Below, piece by piece: positions 1-14,000 of a stretch of DNA of 64,000 nucleotides. Position 1 is the stretch's first letter. Each line of letters starts with the position of its first letter. The notes below the pieces were generated by a model. That model ran no database searches and was not told the DNA's origin. It saw nothing but the letters and a program-made list of their open reading frames with translations. Position numbers and translations under genes: made by a program. Source of the DNA: Dicaeum eximium (Eukaryota; Chordata; Aves; Passeriformes; Dicaeidae); assembly GCA_013396995.1 (NCBI GenBank), contig VWZP01005658.1:2976453-3040452 (forward strand), given 5' to 3'.

Positions 1-3000
1 CCCACTAAACTCTATTGATTGGTTGGTAGCTCATATTTACATATTTATTTCAGGAAAATGCTTCTGTTTTTAAAAAATTGTTTTTTACCATTAAAAAAAC
101 CCTCAAGACAGTCAAATACACACTTTGTGTGAAGTCGTACAATTCCTGTGTTGCAGAGTCTGTAGTGTGTACAGAAAGGGTCTGAAAGGGAAGGTGCTGA
201 ATGCTGCTTGAGCCATCAATTCCCATGGACGTGCTGATGGAGTACTTGGAAGTAGAAGCTGATATCTGGTGATGAGAAAAGAGGGCCAGAGATTTATGAT
301 GAAAACAAGAAAAATCAGAGAGCCATTCACTGTCACATCAGGAAAAACAAATGTTCACTACTGGGGCCAGGCAGAAAAGGAACTGGTGGCACTTGACATG
401 AACTATCCAACTTTTTCCTGGTTTTGACTTGTAGGTGCAATGATTGAGAGGATGAAGGAGGTGCTCCAGATGGGGGTCCCATCATAGTTAGCTCAGACAT
501 GCAGCTGTGGGAGCAGAGGGGACAGGACCCCTGCCCTGCTGCTCCAGCTTACAGAGGGCTCTGGGCTGGGACCCACTGGCCCCAGTGCAGCCCAGCTGCA
601 TTTATTGCACCATGTGCAGGTGAGTGTGAGCACTTCTCCTTGCTGCAGGGTTGACCAGGTCTGTTTGCCCTCAGGATTTGGCCACAGCGATGCAATTTCT
701 AAAGAAAATTAATCACTGCATATTCAGCTTCTGCAGCTCGTGCAGGGTATTTCCATTAGTTCATCAATGTCTGCAGGGAGAAAATATTAGATGGGTGGGT
801 TTTGACCTACAGTTTTAATTGGGTTGTGGATGGAACCCAAATCGTGGTCGTGGCATAAAATTTGGTACATTTTGGAGCTATCACACCACATGAATTTCCC
901 CTCTGACTGCTGCATATTGGCCGCAGCTGAGATTTGTAAAGGCAATTTGCAGGAACTTCCATAGGATAAATGGAAGAAAGGGAGCTAGTTTCTGTATTTC
1001 TACAGGAGATGTGTGGTTTGGAATTAGTATTTCAGTCCTGGATCCGTGATGAGTCATTATAAAGAACAGCAAGATTCAGGAGTTGGATTTAGCAATTCCT
1101 TGGCCTCTTTGAAACGACATCATTCTCTAAGTTTTGCTAAGGTTGTTGACCAGCAAGCACTGAGATGGAAAACCAACATCAGGCTGGGATTTTAACTTAT
1201 GGGCATGATTCCAAGAAACCTACCTTGCTCTTTGGGCTTTTACTCCTTAATTTTTAGTGCCTTTTTCCCCTTAAATTATAATATTAGTTAATTTCACGTT
1301 AGCTTCAGACTAATCACTGGTCAACAGACTTGTCACTGGTATTAAGAGATAGCTTATCTGCTGCTTTCCTGTTATTATAACAATATTTCCACTATATTTT
1401 TGTTCATCTGCATCTATGCTGGTGTCATGTTTTCTTTGTATTTCTTTAAAACCACCTCTTAAAATATTCAAGGTAATTATCTTTTTCTTATTGGACAATA
1501 TGGCAATTCAAACATCCGGCACATATTTTTCTTTTTGCGTGTGTTATTTTGAAAGCTTTTTCTTGAATAGTTTTTAGGCAGCTAGTCCTATAGATCTTTA
1601 ATATTTTAGGACTAGTAATATTAATTTATAGGTGGATTTGGGGCAAATCTGTCTGTAACTAGGACTCTGGAGTATAGAGTTCACTCTTCATCTGTGCACA
1701 TATCACACTATGTCCTGAAAGTCCAGAATGTGGCTCTTTAGGACAGTGGTGACATTTATTGGCAGTTGATATTGAAGCAGATTAATTACTTGAATAACAA
1801 GGTTCATAATAATCCTTTATCTGACATTACCTCGCATATTATTATCATCAAAGAGCTCTCTCTCCACTGAAGCTATTAAAAAAGGTCAAATTGTAATTTC
1901 TTTTGCCACTTCCTTCTATTTAAAATACATGTTCCTATGGTTTAATGTGATATAATGACATTACCAGTGAGCTAATATATCCAGAAAGCCAGCAGTTAGA
2001 GTACAAATAATTTTTTCTATTTAAAATATAAATCCAAAATAGAAAAATTCATGTTAACGTACTCCAATTGTTTTTGAAATTATGTAGTATTCTTTAAAGC
2101 CTCAAATGGGTAATTTTAATTATCTGGGTAGAAAGATATATGCTTTTCCAGTAGATTAATGGATATCGAGTTTTTTTTTTCATCTTTTCTCTTTTTATAT
2201 ACCAGGAAACTGTGGGTTATTTGTAATGATTTGATTTTCAGAGAGATTGCACATAGTTATTTCTAATGTTCAGTGGGTATTATGGTATACTTATATAAAA
2301 TTGGAAACACTAAAGATAATGCATTGGCCAGAGGAAAATAAGGTACTAAATTAAATGAGGACTTGGTAATGAACTGGAAAATTAAGAATCTGGACTATAA
2401 ATCATTCCTTTTCCTATGACCCTGAATGTATACACCTTTTCACAAGGCAAGTCACAAGGAAATCATGAGGACTGGAATAAGGGCCAAAAAGAATCTAAAA
2501 TATCCCTGTGTCACACCCAATCAAAACGGCTTTTTTTTTTTTTTTGGTGTAATGTTACCATATTTTATTTAACACTTCCACAGAGATATTAGGAATATTT
2601 CATGACTTTAACATTACAGTTAGATTATAGTTGGTAGATTCAAGATTGACTTTATGTTTTATATTTAATCATGTGCATAAGTACTTATTTTCTTAACCTG
2701 CATGTTCATGAGCAGTTTAAAGAGCTTCAGAGAAAGAGATATGCAGTTTGTTGTAGTTTTCTTATTGGCTGCATGTTTTTTACCTTTGGAGACCTTTTTT
2801 GAATTTCTTCTTGAGTTGCAAATCCTACTGGTATTTTTGAAAGCTCCAGAGAAGGCATAAAGATAGACTAAGGTCTTTTGTGAAAACTTATGTATTTCCT
2901 AGTGCTGAGAGCTACAATTTAGGTTGTAATTACAGAGCCTTTTCTGCAGTGGAGTATTGAATGTTCATGAAACTGCCAGTCCTGTGCACAGTAAATGCTG

Positions 3001-6000
3001 CTCCATAGTTAAAGCTGCAGCATTTAGAGTTAATTCATTACTCTCAATTTTTCTTCCCTAATGACATAACCTTTCAGAAGTACCCTCTTTTCATTGCTTT
3101 TATACTTTAAAAGAAAGTTTGCTAGCAGAGAATTGGATTTTCAGCATGATCAATAAAACTTAGACTAAACTACTCATAGATCCCCTCATTGGCTCTTTTT
3201 CTTTACTGCTTTATCACTCTTTAAGATTCCCTTGAGTCCACTAAAACACCCAACCAGAGAAAGGGAACAGAAACATCTCAGGTATAGGCTTGTCCATGGT
3301 AGAATTTCACAATGTTACTGAGCTCTAGAGTTTTCTGCAGATCATTCCTTTATAGAGGAACTTTTGTTTTGGTGAGGAAAATTGTTATTTAGAAAACCAA
3401 TGGTCCTTGTGTTAAGGTATCTGAAGAGGGAGAGTCCTGGAATCAAATAACCTCAAGAGCTGCTTTGAAATAAGCACTGCTCTCTCCAAAATGCTGATTT
3501 TGCCTGTTGGTTTTACACCTAGTGGCTCCAAACTGATCAAGCTGAAGGATTTTTCCTTTTTGTGTGCTTCTTTGATTTTGGGTTTGTGTTTCTCCCCCTA
3601 GTGAAACCAGTTCTGTGGCAGCTGTGTCTGAGCCCTTACACCAGGTGATGGAACAGGAATTCAGATCTCTCCTGCAACTGGGGCCGGAAGGATGCTTTAG
3701 CTATCACCAAAAAAATTGCATTAAACAGATTTGATGTGTGGTGAGCTTAATGGTTTGCTCAAAATGTCTTTGAAATTGGTCACAGATAAGGGTAGGAGGG
3801 CATAGCTGTCCTAAGTACTTGCATTAGTGACAAGACTAATCAGCAAAAGTGCTGCATATGTTGTGAAGGAACACCCTGTCTAGAATTGTCATTTCCTTCT
3901 TCATTTTCATCTGCATGTGAAATAACACTTTTTCCTTGCACAATACCAAGGGGTTTTTTTTCAGAAAATCAGCATGGATATATTTGCAACTTGCTCATTA
4001 ATGGCTCCAATTATTTCTGAAAGGTAAGACGTTTAGTGAAAGTTAGGAAGAGTGACAGGGAGTGAAAAAAATTGCTCTATACTTCTTTCTAATGCTTAGG
4101 CTTGTGAAGGAAGGCTTGATGAGGCTGTAGGAGAAAGGCTGAATAGCAGTATTTACTATCTATTTCTTAATTTATTTTTTTTCCTTATTACTTTTAGCCT
4201 TCATGTGAGCAAAGCATGACTCTTCATAATTAAGAAATTGTACATTTATTACAGCATTGAAAGATGACTGCAAAGATTGAAGCTGCTTTCTGATGAGTAA
4301 GAAAACCCTCAAAGAAAATATTTACAGCAAATTCTAAGACAGAATAGTTCTGGGATGGCTTAGGGGCTGACACTTTAGTAAAAGAAAAAAAAACCCAAAC
4401 CACAAAACCCACACAATCAAACCCTATTTTGTACTCGGATGAAGAGAACAGGATTATAAGTCTAAGGTGGGGAAGATTGGCCACAGGCAAGGAGCCAGCT
4501 GTCTGCCCTGAGCTCTGCAGAATAAGCCAAATAATGTGTTATAAACAGGAGTGAACAATAAGTGTGATGGGGAGAGCAAAAATCCATCAGCTTGTGATGG
4601 ATGAGCTGGAGGAGCTCACACGAGGTGCAGCGTTTTGGACTGGCTGCTGTTGTTAGGGAAGTGCAGAGGAGTGCACAGAGGGGGTTTAGAGAACCATGGC
4701 CTGGGAAAGGAAGGGCTGAGACAAAGGTTTTATAAACAGCTCTTCTTTCTGCCTGCGATGGGCAGGCCAGGGGAAAAATTCTGCCTTGTGGCGAGAAATG
4801 GTGTTAGAAGAAACCGTGTGAAGAGGAAACACCAGCCTAGGCTGCATTTGGGGCTTGCATTCTGCTCACTGCTGAAGGTCCTTAGTAGCAGGTCTGAGCA
4901 GGAATTCATAAAGCATGGTGTGTGCAGCCCAGGTGCTGTGTGAGCACGTCCTGAGAAGTGCAGGGCTGAGCTGCTGCCTGCATTTCTCCACTGAGGAGTG
5001 GTAGGTGCTGGGACAGGGTCCCTTTGAAGGGAAGCTCTGAGTTACTGCCTGAAGATTCCAAGGGCAAACAGCAGCAGCTGGGCTGGAGAGATTTCTGTCT
5101 CAAGCAGTGTAAACATCCCTGCTCATCCTGCCCTGGCACAAAGGGATGAATTACATCAGCTCTAGAGAGGCTTTTTAACCCTGTTTTTCACCAGGGTTCC
5201 ATGAGTAAAACTTTTATTTTGCTCTAAATGCTGTCAGATTGTAAACATATTCTAATAATGCAACTCTTGAACAACAACTCTGATAGCTGTACTCCTTCCC
5301 CAAATGGCAATGTGACAACTTTCCAACCAATAACAAATCCAGAAGGGGAAGAAATTGGCTAGAACACAGTGAAAGCTAGAATGTGAGATTATTGCTATTA
5401 GATTTTGTTTAGAAACACTTCCATCTCCAGCTAAATTGGTCTGAGGCAATGTCTGCATTTAGATTATCACTTGTGCAAACAGTTCTTTTGCTATGCCATT
5501 ATGGTGGGAGATAACAGTACAGATAAGTTCTGCGGGGGAGAAGTCTCTCTCTCAGAACTGAATCTAATTAGTTACTTATCTTTCAGTCAGATAATGCTAA
5601 AGAGTTCATACTTGTTTGCTAAAAAAGTAATTTGAGTTGTCACCTTGCTTCTAAGCTATTAGCTATTTCTAATACTGGGAATAATTTTCAGCATGTGACA
5701 TCTAACCAGAAAGAATTCTGTCATTACAGATATTCCTTGGATGCCTAATTCAGGAAAATATCAAAGAGCTTTTAATATCAGAAAATAAGCAGAAAGATAA
5801 ATTTATTCTTACTGGAAGAAAATATAAATATGAGGCCACTTTAAAAGATAATACAAAGTCAGCATGTACACTTGATCATATAATACACCAAAAATTAAAA
5901 TTAACAAAAGAGTATTGGGAAGAAAAAGGAACAAACAAAATACCAAATCCCACAGTCTATTTATCAGATGTATATAAAACACCACATTTAAGCTCCAGCT

Positions 6001-9000
6001 TAAATGTTTCACCTGTCAGAACTGAAAGATATCAGTACACCTGGAATTTGGCCTCATCTTTCACAGGTCAACCACAGGATTTATTCTACTTGCTGCTGTG
6101 CTGTCATGTTGGGCATGTTCTGCTCACAAAATATTGGCAAGCTTCAGCTTGGAGAAGTCCCTGTGGAATTTATGCAAACACAGCTTTCAGTGCTTTATGG
6201 CTCATTTCACTGGGGTGGCAAAAATCATCTGCTGGCCCAGAATAACTATCAAGAGATGCTGTAGAAAATGAAGCATTTGAGACTCGTGCTGATATAATTT
6301 TACGTCCCTTTAACATCAAAACAGAGTGTTTGTTCTAGCCTTCTTTAAAATAAGCCTCACTAGTAGTAATAATAATAATAATATAACTAAAAACTAGCAA
6401 AGATACATATGCACTAGAAACTGGCTGTGTAGGAAAGTACAATGTCATGAGTTTCTGAGGTCTTTGATTTTTGTCTCTGCTTCCTATTTCTTGCTAACAA
6501 AATCAGCTTTTCTTATTGCCTGGCAAATCTAAGACCTAACTCTCCCTCTAATTCTGCCAGCCTGTACAATCAGTCTCCAAGCAGGTCTAGCAGACACAGA
6601 AACCTCTTTCCCAGAGTGTTTGACAAAGAGTTGTGTGCTATAAAAGTTTCCCAGTCCCTCAAGGGTGGACAAGTGTTTACCAAACCCACATGAAATTACT
6701 TTTCCCCCAAACACACTTTAATAATGAGGCAAAGTCAAGTTCATTGTAATCAAACACAAAGCAAACCAATTCCCTTGTGCTGGGGAGCAGGTGCTGTGCA
6801 GGGAAACAGCAACAGCTACCTGCAGCTTTGGCTTGGCTTCAAGTGGTTTCCTTTGGACTGTGAACTGAACTAGCAGGAAAATCTGCCCAGGTGTAAGAAA
6901 TGGAACTGACTCTCAGATAATTTGCCTTTCTCAGGCTTCTGTTCCCTTGTTAAAATGCAGTTTGAAGGTAAAGTCTTCCTGAGAATCTCAGGAGACTGAA
7001 TTTATCTCCAGGGAATGAGGGTTACTCTGAGTCTTGATAATAAAATTCAGCAATAAAGTGAGATTTAACCTACCTACTGGTGAATTCTTCCTCTTGCACT
7101 GATAGAACTTGATGTGCAAAGGTGAATTTGAATGCCACTTCTGGATGACAGACTTAAGAAAATCTTAGCATTTATCTGTCCAATGTTAACCCAGTTATAC
7201 AATACACACTTTACCCTACTTGGGTAGTAATTGAGATTTATTGTGTAAAGTTCTCATCAACATACCACTCCAGTGTTGTAGCTTGAAAACAATGCAAAAC
7301 ATGTTCATATTAGTAAAAACATTCCTTAGTAACTATTGAACAGTGACTACCATTGGGGAGGATTTGTCTGTGGATTTTCTATAACTGCAAAATTTAAATT
7401 GTGTTACCCAGGTTGTTGAATTTATTGGAAAAGCCTGCGAGTAAACTCATTTCTTATTTCTTAGTTTAATAGAGGCTCTCTAAAAAATAAAAATCTAAAG
7501 AAGAATTTTGGTTTTTTTGGACATATTGGACAGTGTTATAAATATTCTTGTGACTGTTTTATATAGTTCATATTTCAGGGTGGTAAAGGCATATACTCTA
7601 AACTGTAGTTTACCCTTGGCATCAAGAACTGTTTCAACCCCAAAGATCATGTTGCCCATAGATTCCCCATATTTAAGTTTATAGTTTTGAAACTTAATGA
7701 ATTATAAAAATGTAACACCTTGTACTTTAGTTGTCTGATAAATCCACAATATGGAAAATACAATTTAATTTAAGCTACAATTTAATCTGGCTCTGCTAAA
7801 ACAGGTCATGAGTGTTCTTATTAGCATGCTGGGTTTCCCCAATCTGGGGAGTGTGGTCTTCTTTCCTTGCTTTTGTCAATGACAGATGGAGAGGAACAGT
7901 TCCACCTTTAGTCTCTTTTCCATTGCTTTGTTCTTCTGTTTTGTTGTCCTTCTGTTCTGGGAATCTCTGAGAGGAGTGGGAATTTCTTAATGAGAGTGAA
8001 TCAACAGTGCTTTTGTCTGGTTCAGTGTGCCAGGTTGATGAAGAAGGCAGAAGAAGGGAGGATAGAACAAAAGGAGTTTCAAATTGAAAGTCTCAAGTGC
8101 AAAGAAATAATTTTTTAAATTTCTTCTACTGGAAGAAATAGGCTAACTTAATACATAGTAGCAGCACCAACTGGGTATGGGGAAATCACAGTCATATTTC
8201 TGCAAGACAACTGTCATATTTTCATATACTACCAGAGTAATTTTAACCACAGACATTTAAAAGATGATTAAATGCCACTTCAGTGATTGCATGATTTATG
8301 ACTGAGCATGTACTACAGTGACTGAATACTCTGAAAGTGACACCTTCACTTCAGTCTTTCTCATGCCTGAAAGAAATACACTGGATTTTTAAAAGATGTA
8401 AATGTATCTAAGAACAGGAATATTTAGAGATGTACTTTTATGTGACTATACATTTTCTAGCATTTTAAACACTGATTCTGTTTTATGTATACGAAGGAAA
8501 TAAGAGTAGAGGCTTCTACCTTTTTTTAGCCACTGACTGAAAATCAGATAATGATGTCCTGTATTGTAGTGCTTTCCCATTTTATCTTTTACTTGCAGTT
8601 GTGGTTTCAGAAAATTCCTGACTAAAAGCTTTTCAAAAACTTTATTTTATTAATGTTTCCAATTATATTGCATCTTCAGTTTTAGCTGGGCAAGAAGGGG
8701 AAAAAAGATGGATGGCAACTAACTGAAATGAAGTGTTCTTTCTAATTACAAAATGCTGGGAACGAAAATTATTTGTTATGTTGTGACTTTAAGTCTTCAT
8801 TTCAGTTCCAATAAACCTTGCATAAAAATCCGCTTATTCTGAAAGAGATTTGTTATAGCAATGTACCAGAACAGTTTATTAAAAGAAATAAGATGCAAAA
8901 AAATCTATGAGGTCTCTGACAGCATAAGACATGATTCAACAAATCCCCAATTTCTTCAAGAAATATATCTCTAGGGAGATAAAAAAAGAATAAGGGTCTT

Positions 9001-10744
9001 TCAATAACAGTCACTTCTCCCCCATGTCTACAGGAAAACAGGCTTTATGTCTTTGAGGCTTGCATTTTTCAGTACTTTTCTCATAACATCTCAGTGCTTC
9101 CTGGCCTCATGAACTTGGTGTGTGTGAGGACTGTCACTGACGTTCTGCAGATGTTCTTTTTGCATTTGAAACAAGCTGGTCTTCGGGGAATGATTCTAGA
9201 TGCCCAAAATAAGTTTGTTAGAAGTTCAGGTGCCCTAATCAACTCTTAATGTCTGTCTTTATTGTGGGAAAATAACCCCTGAAGAGATTGAACACCCTGA
9301 AGAGGTTTATACCTCACAGCACACAGTAACTGGGGAGTCTGTGGGCATTAGCTTTTGATCTGGTAATGCAGCAGAGGGACAAATATGTAAAGCAAAAGAG
9401 AGAGGCAATCATTCATTAAGGGAAGGTTTAGTGACAGCTGGTTATCTATCACTTTTTTGTTGTTGCTTTCTTCTAAAGCCTTTGGAATATTAAAAAATTG
9501 TATTAAGTCATTTTATTGTACTTTTCAAATGGGTGAGAGCTACAGACTGGACCTTTGCAGTTTAGGCTCTTTCCACTAAAAACAGCCCCAGTGTTTACCA
9601 TGAGGCATTTTCCAAACCACACAAACTTGTTTGATGCTTGAAGCTGTAGGAGAAAGTCCAGTGAAGCTTCAGGGGTGATTCTCTATCCCACAGTGACCTG
9701 GACTGTCTCTGCCAGGTTTCAAGTCACTCTCCTGGTCCATGTTTAACTCCTGGAAATACAGCACTGCAGAACTCAAGACTGAAAACATCTAAAATAGTAG
9801 GGAATAGCTTGGTTTAAAAACAAAACTCTTACTCTAAGGCTAGCATCAGAAATTGCTGCTTTTTGTCTGTGTAACTTGCTGAGCAGAGGGCATGCAGAAC
9901 ATCCACAGCACTGATGTATGAAGGATAAATTTGTGTCTCCTCTAGAACCTTTCTGGAAACTCTTCTGGAAAAGTGTTGAAGCCTTTTTGGAGTTGAGACT
10001 TGTGGTTTGCCCTGAATTGTGTTTGTTTTTGAATAATGGGTGCAAAATGCTAATTATCACACAAACTAATAATTGCAAAGCATTTTGATTCAGTTTTCTG
10101 CCTGGATCCACATATAAAAATAAAACTAGGTCAAAGCAGGAGGTGGTCAGTTGTTGGAGGAAGCAATGTGAAACTTATTTCTTTTTCATTTATTTCTGTC
10201 ATTCTAGATTGAATTCCTCAAAGCTTGTTTGTCAGCAGTATAAGGGTTTGCATTTTCATTTCTCTTTGCAGTAAGGGAAACTTTAGCCTTTTAAATAGCA
10301 TCTCAATTACAGAATTATTCTTAAATACTTGTCTGTTCTAATAAAAGTGGCTGATAAAAACAGTGGTAGATAGAATCAGTGATGTTTCAATTACCTCTTA
10401 GAAAGTATTAGACACTGAAGAAAAAGGTGTTTTCCAGCCTCAGGGCTGATTTATACTAAGGGAAAGAAACATTTTCAAGGTTTAAAGACATTTACCTAAA
10501 GGCCATAATAATCTAAATTTATAATTTAAATTTATAATCATCTCCACAGCTAAACACCCCTCCATACATCTTCTCAATGTTTTTTCTAGTAGAAATTACT
10601 AATCCAAATTTGTAGATTTGAATATCTCCCCAAAATTAACTCTTCTGACATGAAGAATACTTAAAACACCAAAAAAAACCCTGCTTTAGACAAGGAGATT
10701 ATTTTGTCTTTCCAAGCAGCTATCACTGTGATCAGAGATTTTTT
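1..10744. other. Unique AT-rich non-coding DNA, no gene seen
   Basis: I see no exon, RNA gene or recognisable transposon in this stretch. Open frames are short and scattered on both strands, as expected by chance in AT-rich DNA. A GC-richer patch at about 490-640 ends in a CAG/GTGAGT splice-donor match at 617-625, but no acceptor or conserved frame supports an exon. A second, mildly GC-richer zone lies at about 4560-5150. Homopolymer T runs occur at 2171-2180 and 2531-2545. Confidence 0.7.
6361..6385. repeat. (TAA)n / (TAG)n microsatellite
   Basis: Two TAG units are followed by about five TAA units and a degenerate end. This is a short trinucleotide simple repeat, likely length-variable between individuals. 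Nothing else marks the site. Confidence 0.85.
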
Positions 10745-11005
10745 CACAGAATCATGAAATGTATGGGACCTTAAATATATCTAGTTCCATCCCCATTGCC
10801 ATGGGCAGGGACATCTTCCCCTGGAGCTGGTTACCCCATCCAGCCTCCCCTCTAACACTTCCAGGGACAGGGCATCCAAAACTTTTCTGGACAGCCTGTT
10901 CCAATGCCTTACCACCCCCTCAGTAAAGAATCTCTCTCTTATATCTGACCTAAAGCTCCCCTCTTTCAGTTTAAAGCCAATCCTCTTTTTCTGGCCACTA
11001 CACAC
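10745..11005 (-). mobile_element. CR1 LINE, 5'-truncated 3' end
   Basis: Read on the plus strand, the block opens with the reverse complement of the CR1 tail (CACAGAATCATGAAATG). It continues with the well-known CR1 3' end: GGGACCTTAAA, TAGTTCCATCCCC, CCATGGGCAGGGACATCTTCC, CTTCCAGGGACAGGGCATCC and CCTGTTCCAATGCCTTACCACCC. The element therefore lies on the minus strand with its 3' terminus at about 10745, and it is 5'-truncated near 11005, as is typical of CR1. CR1 is a non-LTR retrotransposon that moves by target-primed reverse transcription. This copy lacks reverse transcriptase and endonuclease, so it is dead. Assignment to CR1 is firm; the subfamily was not determined. Confidence 0.93.
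10835..11002 (-). pseudogene. CR1 ORF2 C-terminal remnant
   Basis: Minus-strand translation gives a run with the CR1 ORF2 C-terminal signature: GFKLKEG, then DIRERFFT, then VVRHWNRL, then LSLEVLEGRLDG. In intact CR1 this tail follows the reverse transcriptase domain. Only about 56 residues are CR1-like. The frame stays open beyond both sides by chance, upstream into unique DNA to 11092 and downstream through the 3' UTR to 10781. No ATG or promoter belongs to this piece, and I infer it makes no protein. Confidence 0.85.
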
Positions 11006-14000
11006 ATACCGGAGATCTAATACAAAAATGAAAAAAAAAAAAATTAATAACACATTGCAACAGTTTACCATCACATTTTTTGCCACAAGCAATTTGTAAA
11101 AAAAGCAGTTGAATTTAAATATATCTATTCCAGGAGATAAATTTTCAACACTTTGTGAATGGTTTTACAGCTTGGTAAGGAAAACCTTTACTTTGAATAT
11201 GAACCCTATTCGGTGTGAGCTGTAGTCTGAATAACTGTGAACATTTCAAAATGAATCAATTCCAATTCTATTGCTTCCCTTTCCTCATTAAAATCTTTAC
11301 ATCTTGCTTCAGACTAAGACAGCTATTTTGGCAAGTTTAAGGAAAGGAGGCCAGTGCCTGAAAAAGAATATTTTTGTTCTTGTTAAAATTGTCTTTCTAA
11401 GTAAATATTGATCAGATGCTGCAAAAACCCCATGGCTGAATTCATTCCATTTGAGGAGGAGGGAGGAAGGAAGAATTGCCTCAGGCTACTGTAACTTACA
11501 AAACTATGATGAGCAAAATAGGCATGTACTGGTACTTTCAGCTGGGATGCTGGTACAAAAAAGGAGGAGTTCTGAGCAAAGTCCTTTGAACCCATTAAAT
11601 TCTCTCTCCCTCTTGCAGGGTTATTGATTAGGCCTGCTGCAGAGGCAGATGAAGGCTGCAGGGGAAAAAAGCAACTCCTCAGGCAGGTCTGCTGGCATTA
11701 TTGGCTCTGTAAGAGACAAAGCTTCTCAGTGGCCATGGTGGGAGGGCTGTGCAAGAACTGAGAGCCTTGTTGTGTCTTCCCACTTCTCTTACTCCACGTT
11801 TTAAAAATATGTAAAAGCTTCTCAAATCTCTTCTCATACCCCACAGAGCTTTACCACACCAAAGAGCTGGTTTCCAACAGGAGCTCTGAGCTATGCCAGG
11901 CTGGGATTTCTTGGAGAAAAGGCTGGTTAAATCACTGCTCTGCCTGAAGCAGAGCAGAGCCTCTTTCCACAGGGCTGGGGAAGGGGGATGGCTCAGGGAT
12001 CACAGGGATAGAGGGAAAAGACAACCTTGGAATCCCCAGCTCATGGAGAGGTTCATGGTGAGGCTGTCCTTGGAGGCAGGAATGGACAGAAAGCTGTGCT
12101 CTGTGTGCATGCAATGTTTCCTTGGGTTAATCTCAAGAGATTTCCTATGATACCATCAGATAAGAGGCATGTAGAAATTAGTCTCTAAAACTGAAATTGT
12201 TTACAATTAAACTTATTCATCCCTCACTCATCTTAGTGTAAATACTTACAATCACAATTCCCTGAATGCTATGAAACTTAGCCTGAAATACTCTGCTGTT
12301 TCTATATCCATTTAATTGTCTGCTCCCATGCCACTTTTTCCATGCCTCTAGGTGTAATTTTGGTCCCCCAACTTTTGTAAAGGACAGAATTCTCAGGTGC
12401 TGAAGTTTTTATTGCTCATTGTGATACCTCCCTGAGGTTTGTCTGCTCAAGGTCAAGCACAGATTCTCTGTAGGTGGCCTCCAAATATCTTTAAAATTTA
12501 CAAGTTCATCAGCAAAGTCTGAATTTCACGTTCCTAAGGCAGGAGTGTGCTGGCATTCATTATCATTGACTTTGGAGGAAATTGGAACTGCTGAGTGCTA
12601 AAAAGTACTATTTCCTCCATTTCTTCCAAATAGATGTGGTTAAATTCAGATGCTTATTATGTACAATAAACTGTAAAACTAATCCACAGCTTAATATTGA
12701 GTTACAGACAAGCAAATCAGCTTTGCTTAAACACAACTGCACGAGCTTCAGGCATCTGTAATGTCTAACAAGAAATTAAAAGGTTTTTCTGTTGTATATT
12801 AGTATATCTTTTACCATTTTTCTTTTTATTCTTATTGATGCAACTTTTTACAAAATAAGGCATTCATTTATGTCTATGAACAAATATATGATGTTCAGAA
12901 TCTGATTTTTTTTACCCCAATATTATCTTGGAACATGCTAGGGAAAAAAATATACTACATTCCTACTGGATTTAAAGGATGGATTAATTCCAGAGTCCTA
13001 ATCTGGTTTGGTTTGTAATTACTTAATGCTGACCAAGCTTATTTGCCTGGTCAGAAACCAAAACTCTTTATTTGCTGGTTAACTGTCGATCTGTAGCACA
13101 AATTTAATTTTAAAGGGTTCAAAAGTTCATTAGCAAAATCCTGCTCCTTTGCTCACTGCAAAAGGCAGACATTACCACATTATGCATGGCAATAGAAAAG
13201 CACTTCACCTGTACAAGTCCACACCACAGAATAGTTATAACAGCTAATGAGTTAACTTATTTGTGCTGATTTATACTGATGTTTTCTAGTTTATATATTT
13301 GTATTAACATATGTATATTTATCTTTCTTCAACACTAAGATTTTAACTTAGGAGGTTTTTTGACTTCAAGTTTCTCCTAAAATGAGCAACTCTTGTGAAA
13401 AGGATGTATTTGATTCAGTTTTTTGATGTTCTGAATATGTTTAAGCTTTTAAAGTTTTTAAATCATAATTTTTTCCTATGCTAAATCTTTCCATATTTGA
13501 AATCATTCCTTAATCTGCTAATGACATTCAAGTTGTCTGGAATTCTCTGTGACATAGTAGGAACAGTAAGAGAGCACCTATACTAAATACAATTTGCAAG
13601 TGTAAAAGTAAAAATAATGGATTAAGTAAGATGGGGTTTATTACATACAAATTACTGTTACCTGTGAAAATGTTTCTTCTTTTTTTTTTTTTCCAATCAT
13701 GCCTTGAAAAAGAAAGCCTATTATGAAAATAGAAAATTGTCACCTTCCAAACATAATTTTTTTTATGAGTTGTGCTTCCCTTTTTGCCATCTTCCTTTGA
13801 AATTCTAGTGCAGCCTTGAAAATCACCAGCAGTTGCCCAGTGCTGCCTCTCATTGTCTCTGGGTTCCACTGGGCCACTGACTAGGCGTTCTTTTTTTAGC
13901 CAATCAACTCTAAATTTTAAGGGAAGATGATTTCATCATGATGACACATTCCAAGCTTGCATGGATTTGGCATTTTCAAGATGTGGATTTTTTTTTTCTA

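Noticed and set aside
490..625. Possible exon with CAG/GTGAGT donor
   Set aside because: A single donor match is expected by chance at about this rate, and no acceptor or conserved frame supports an exon.
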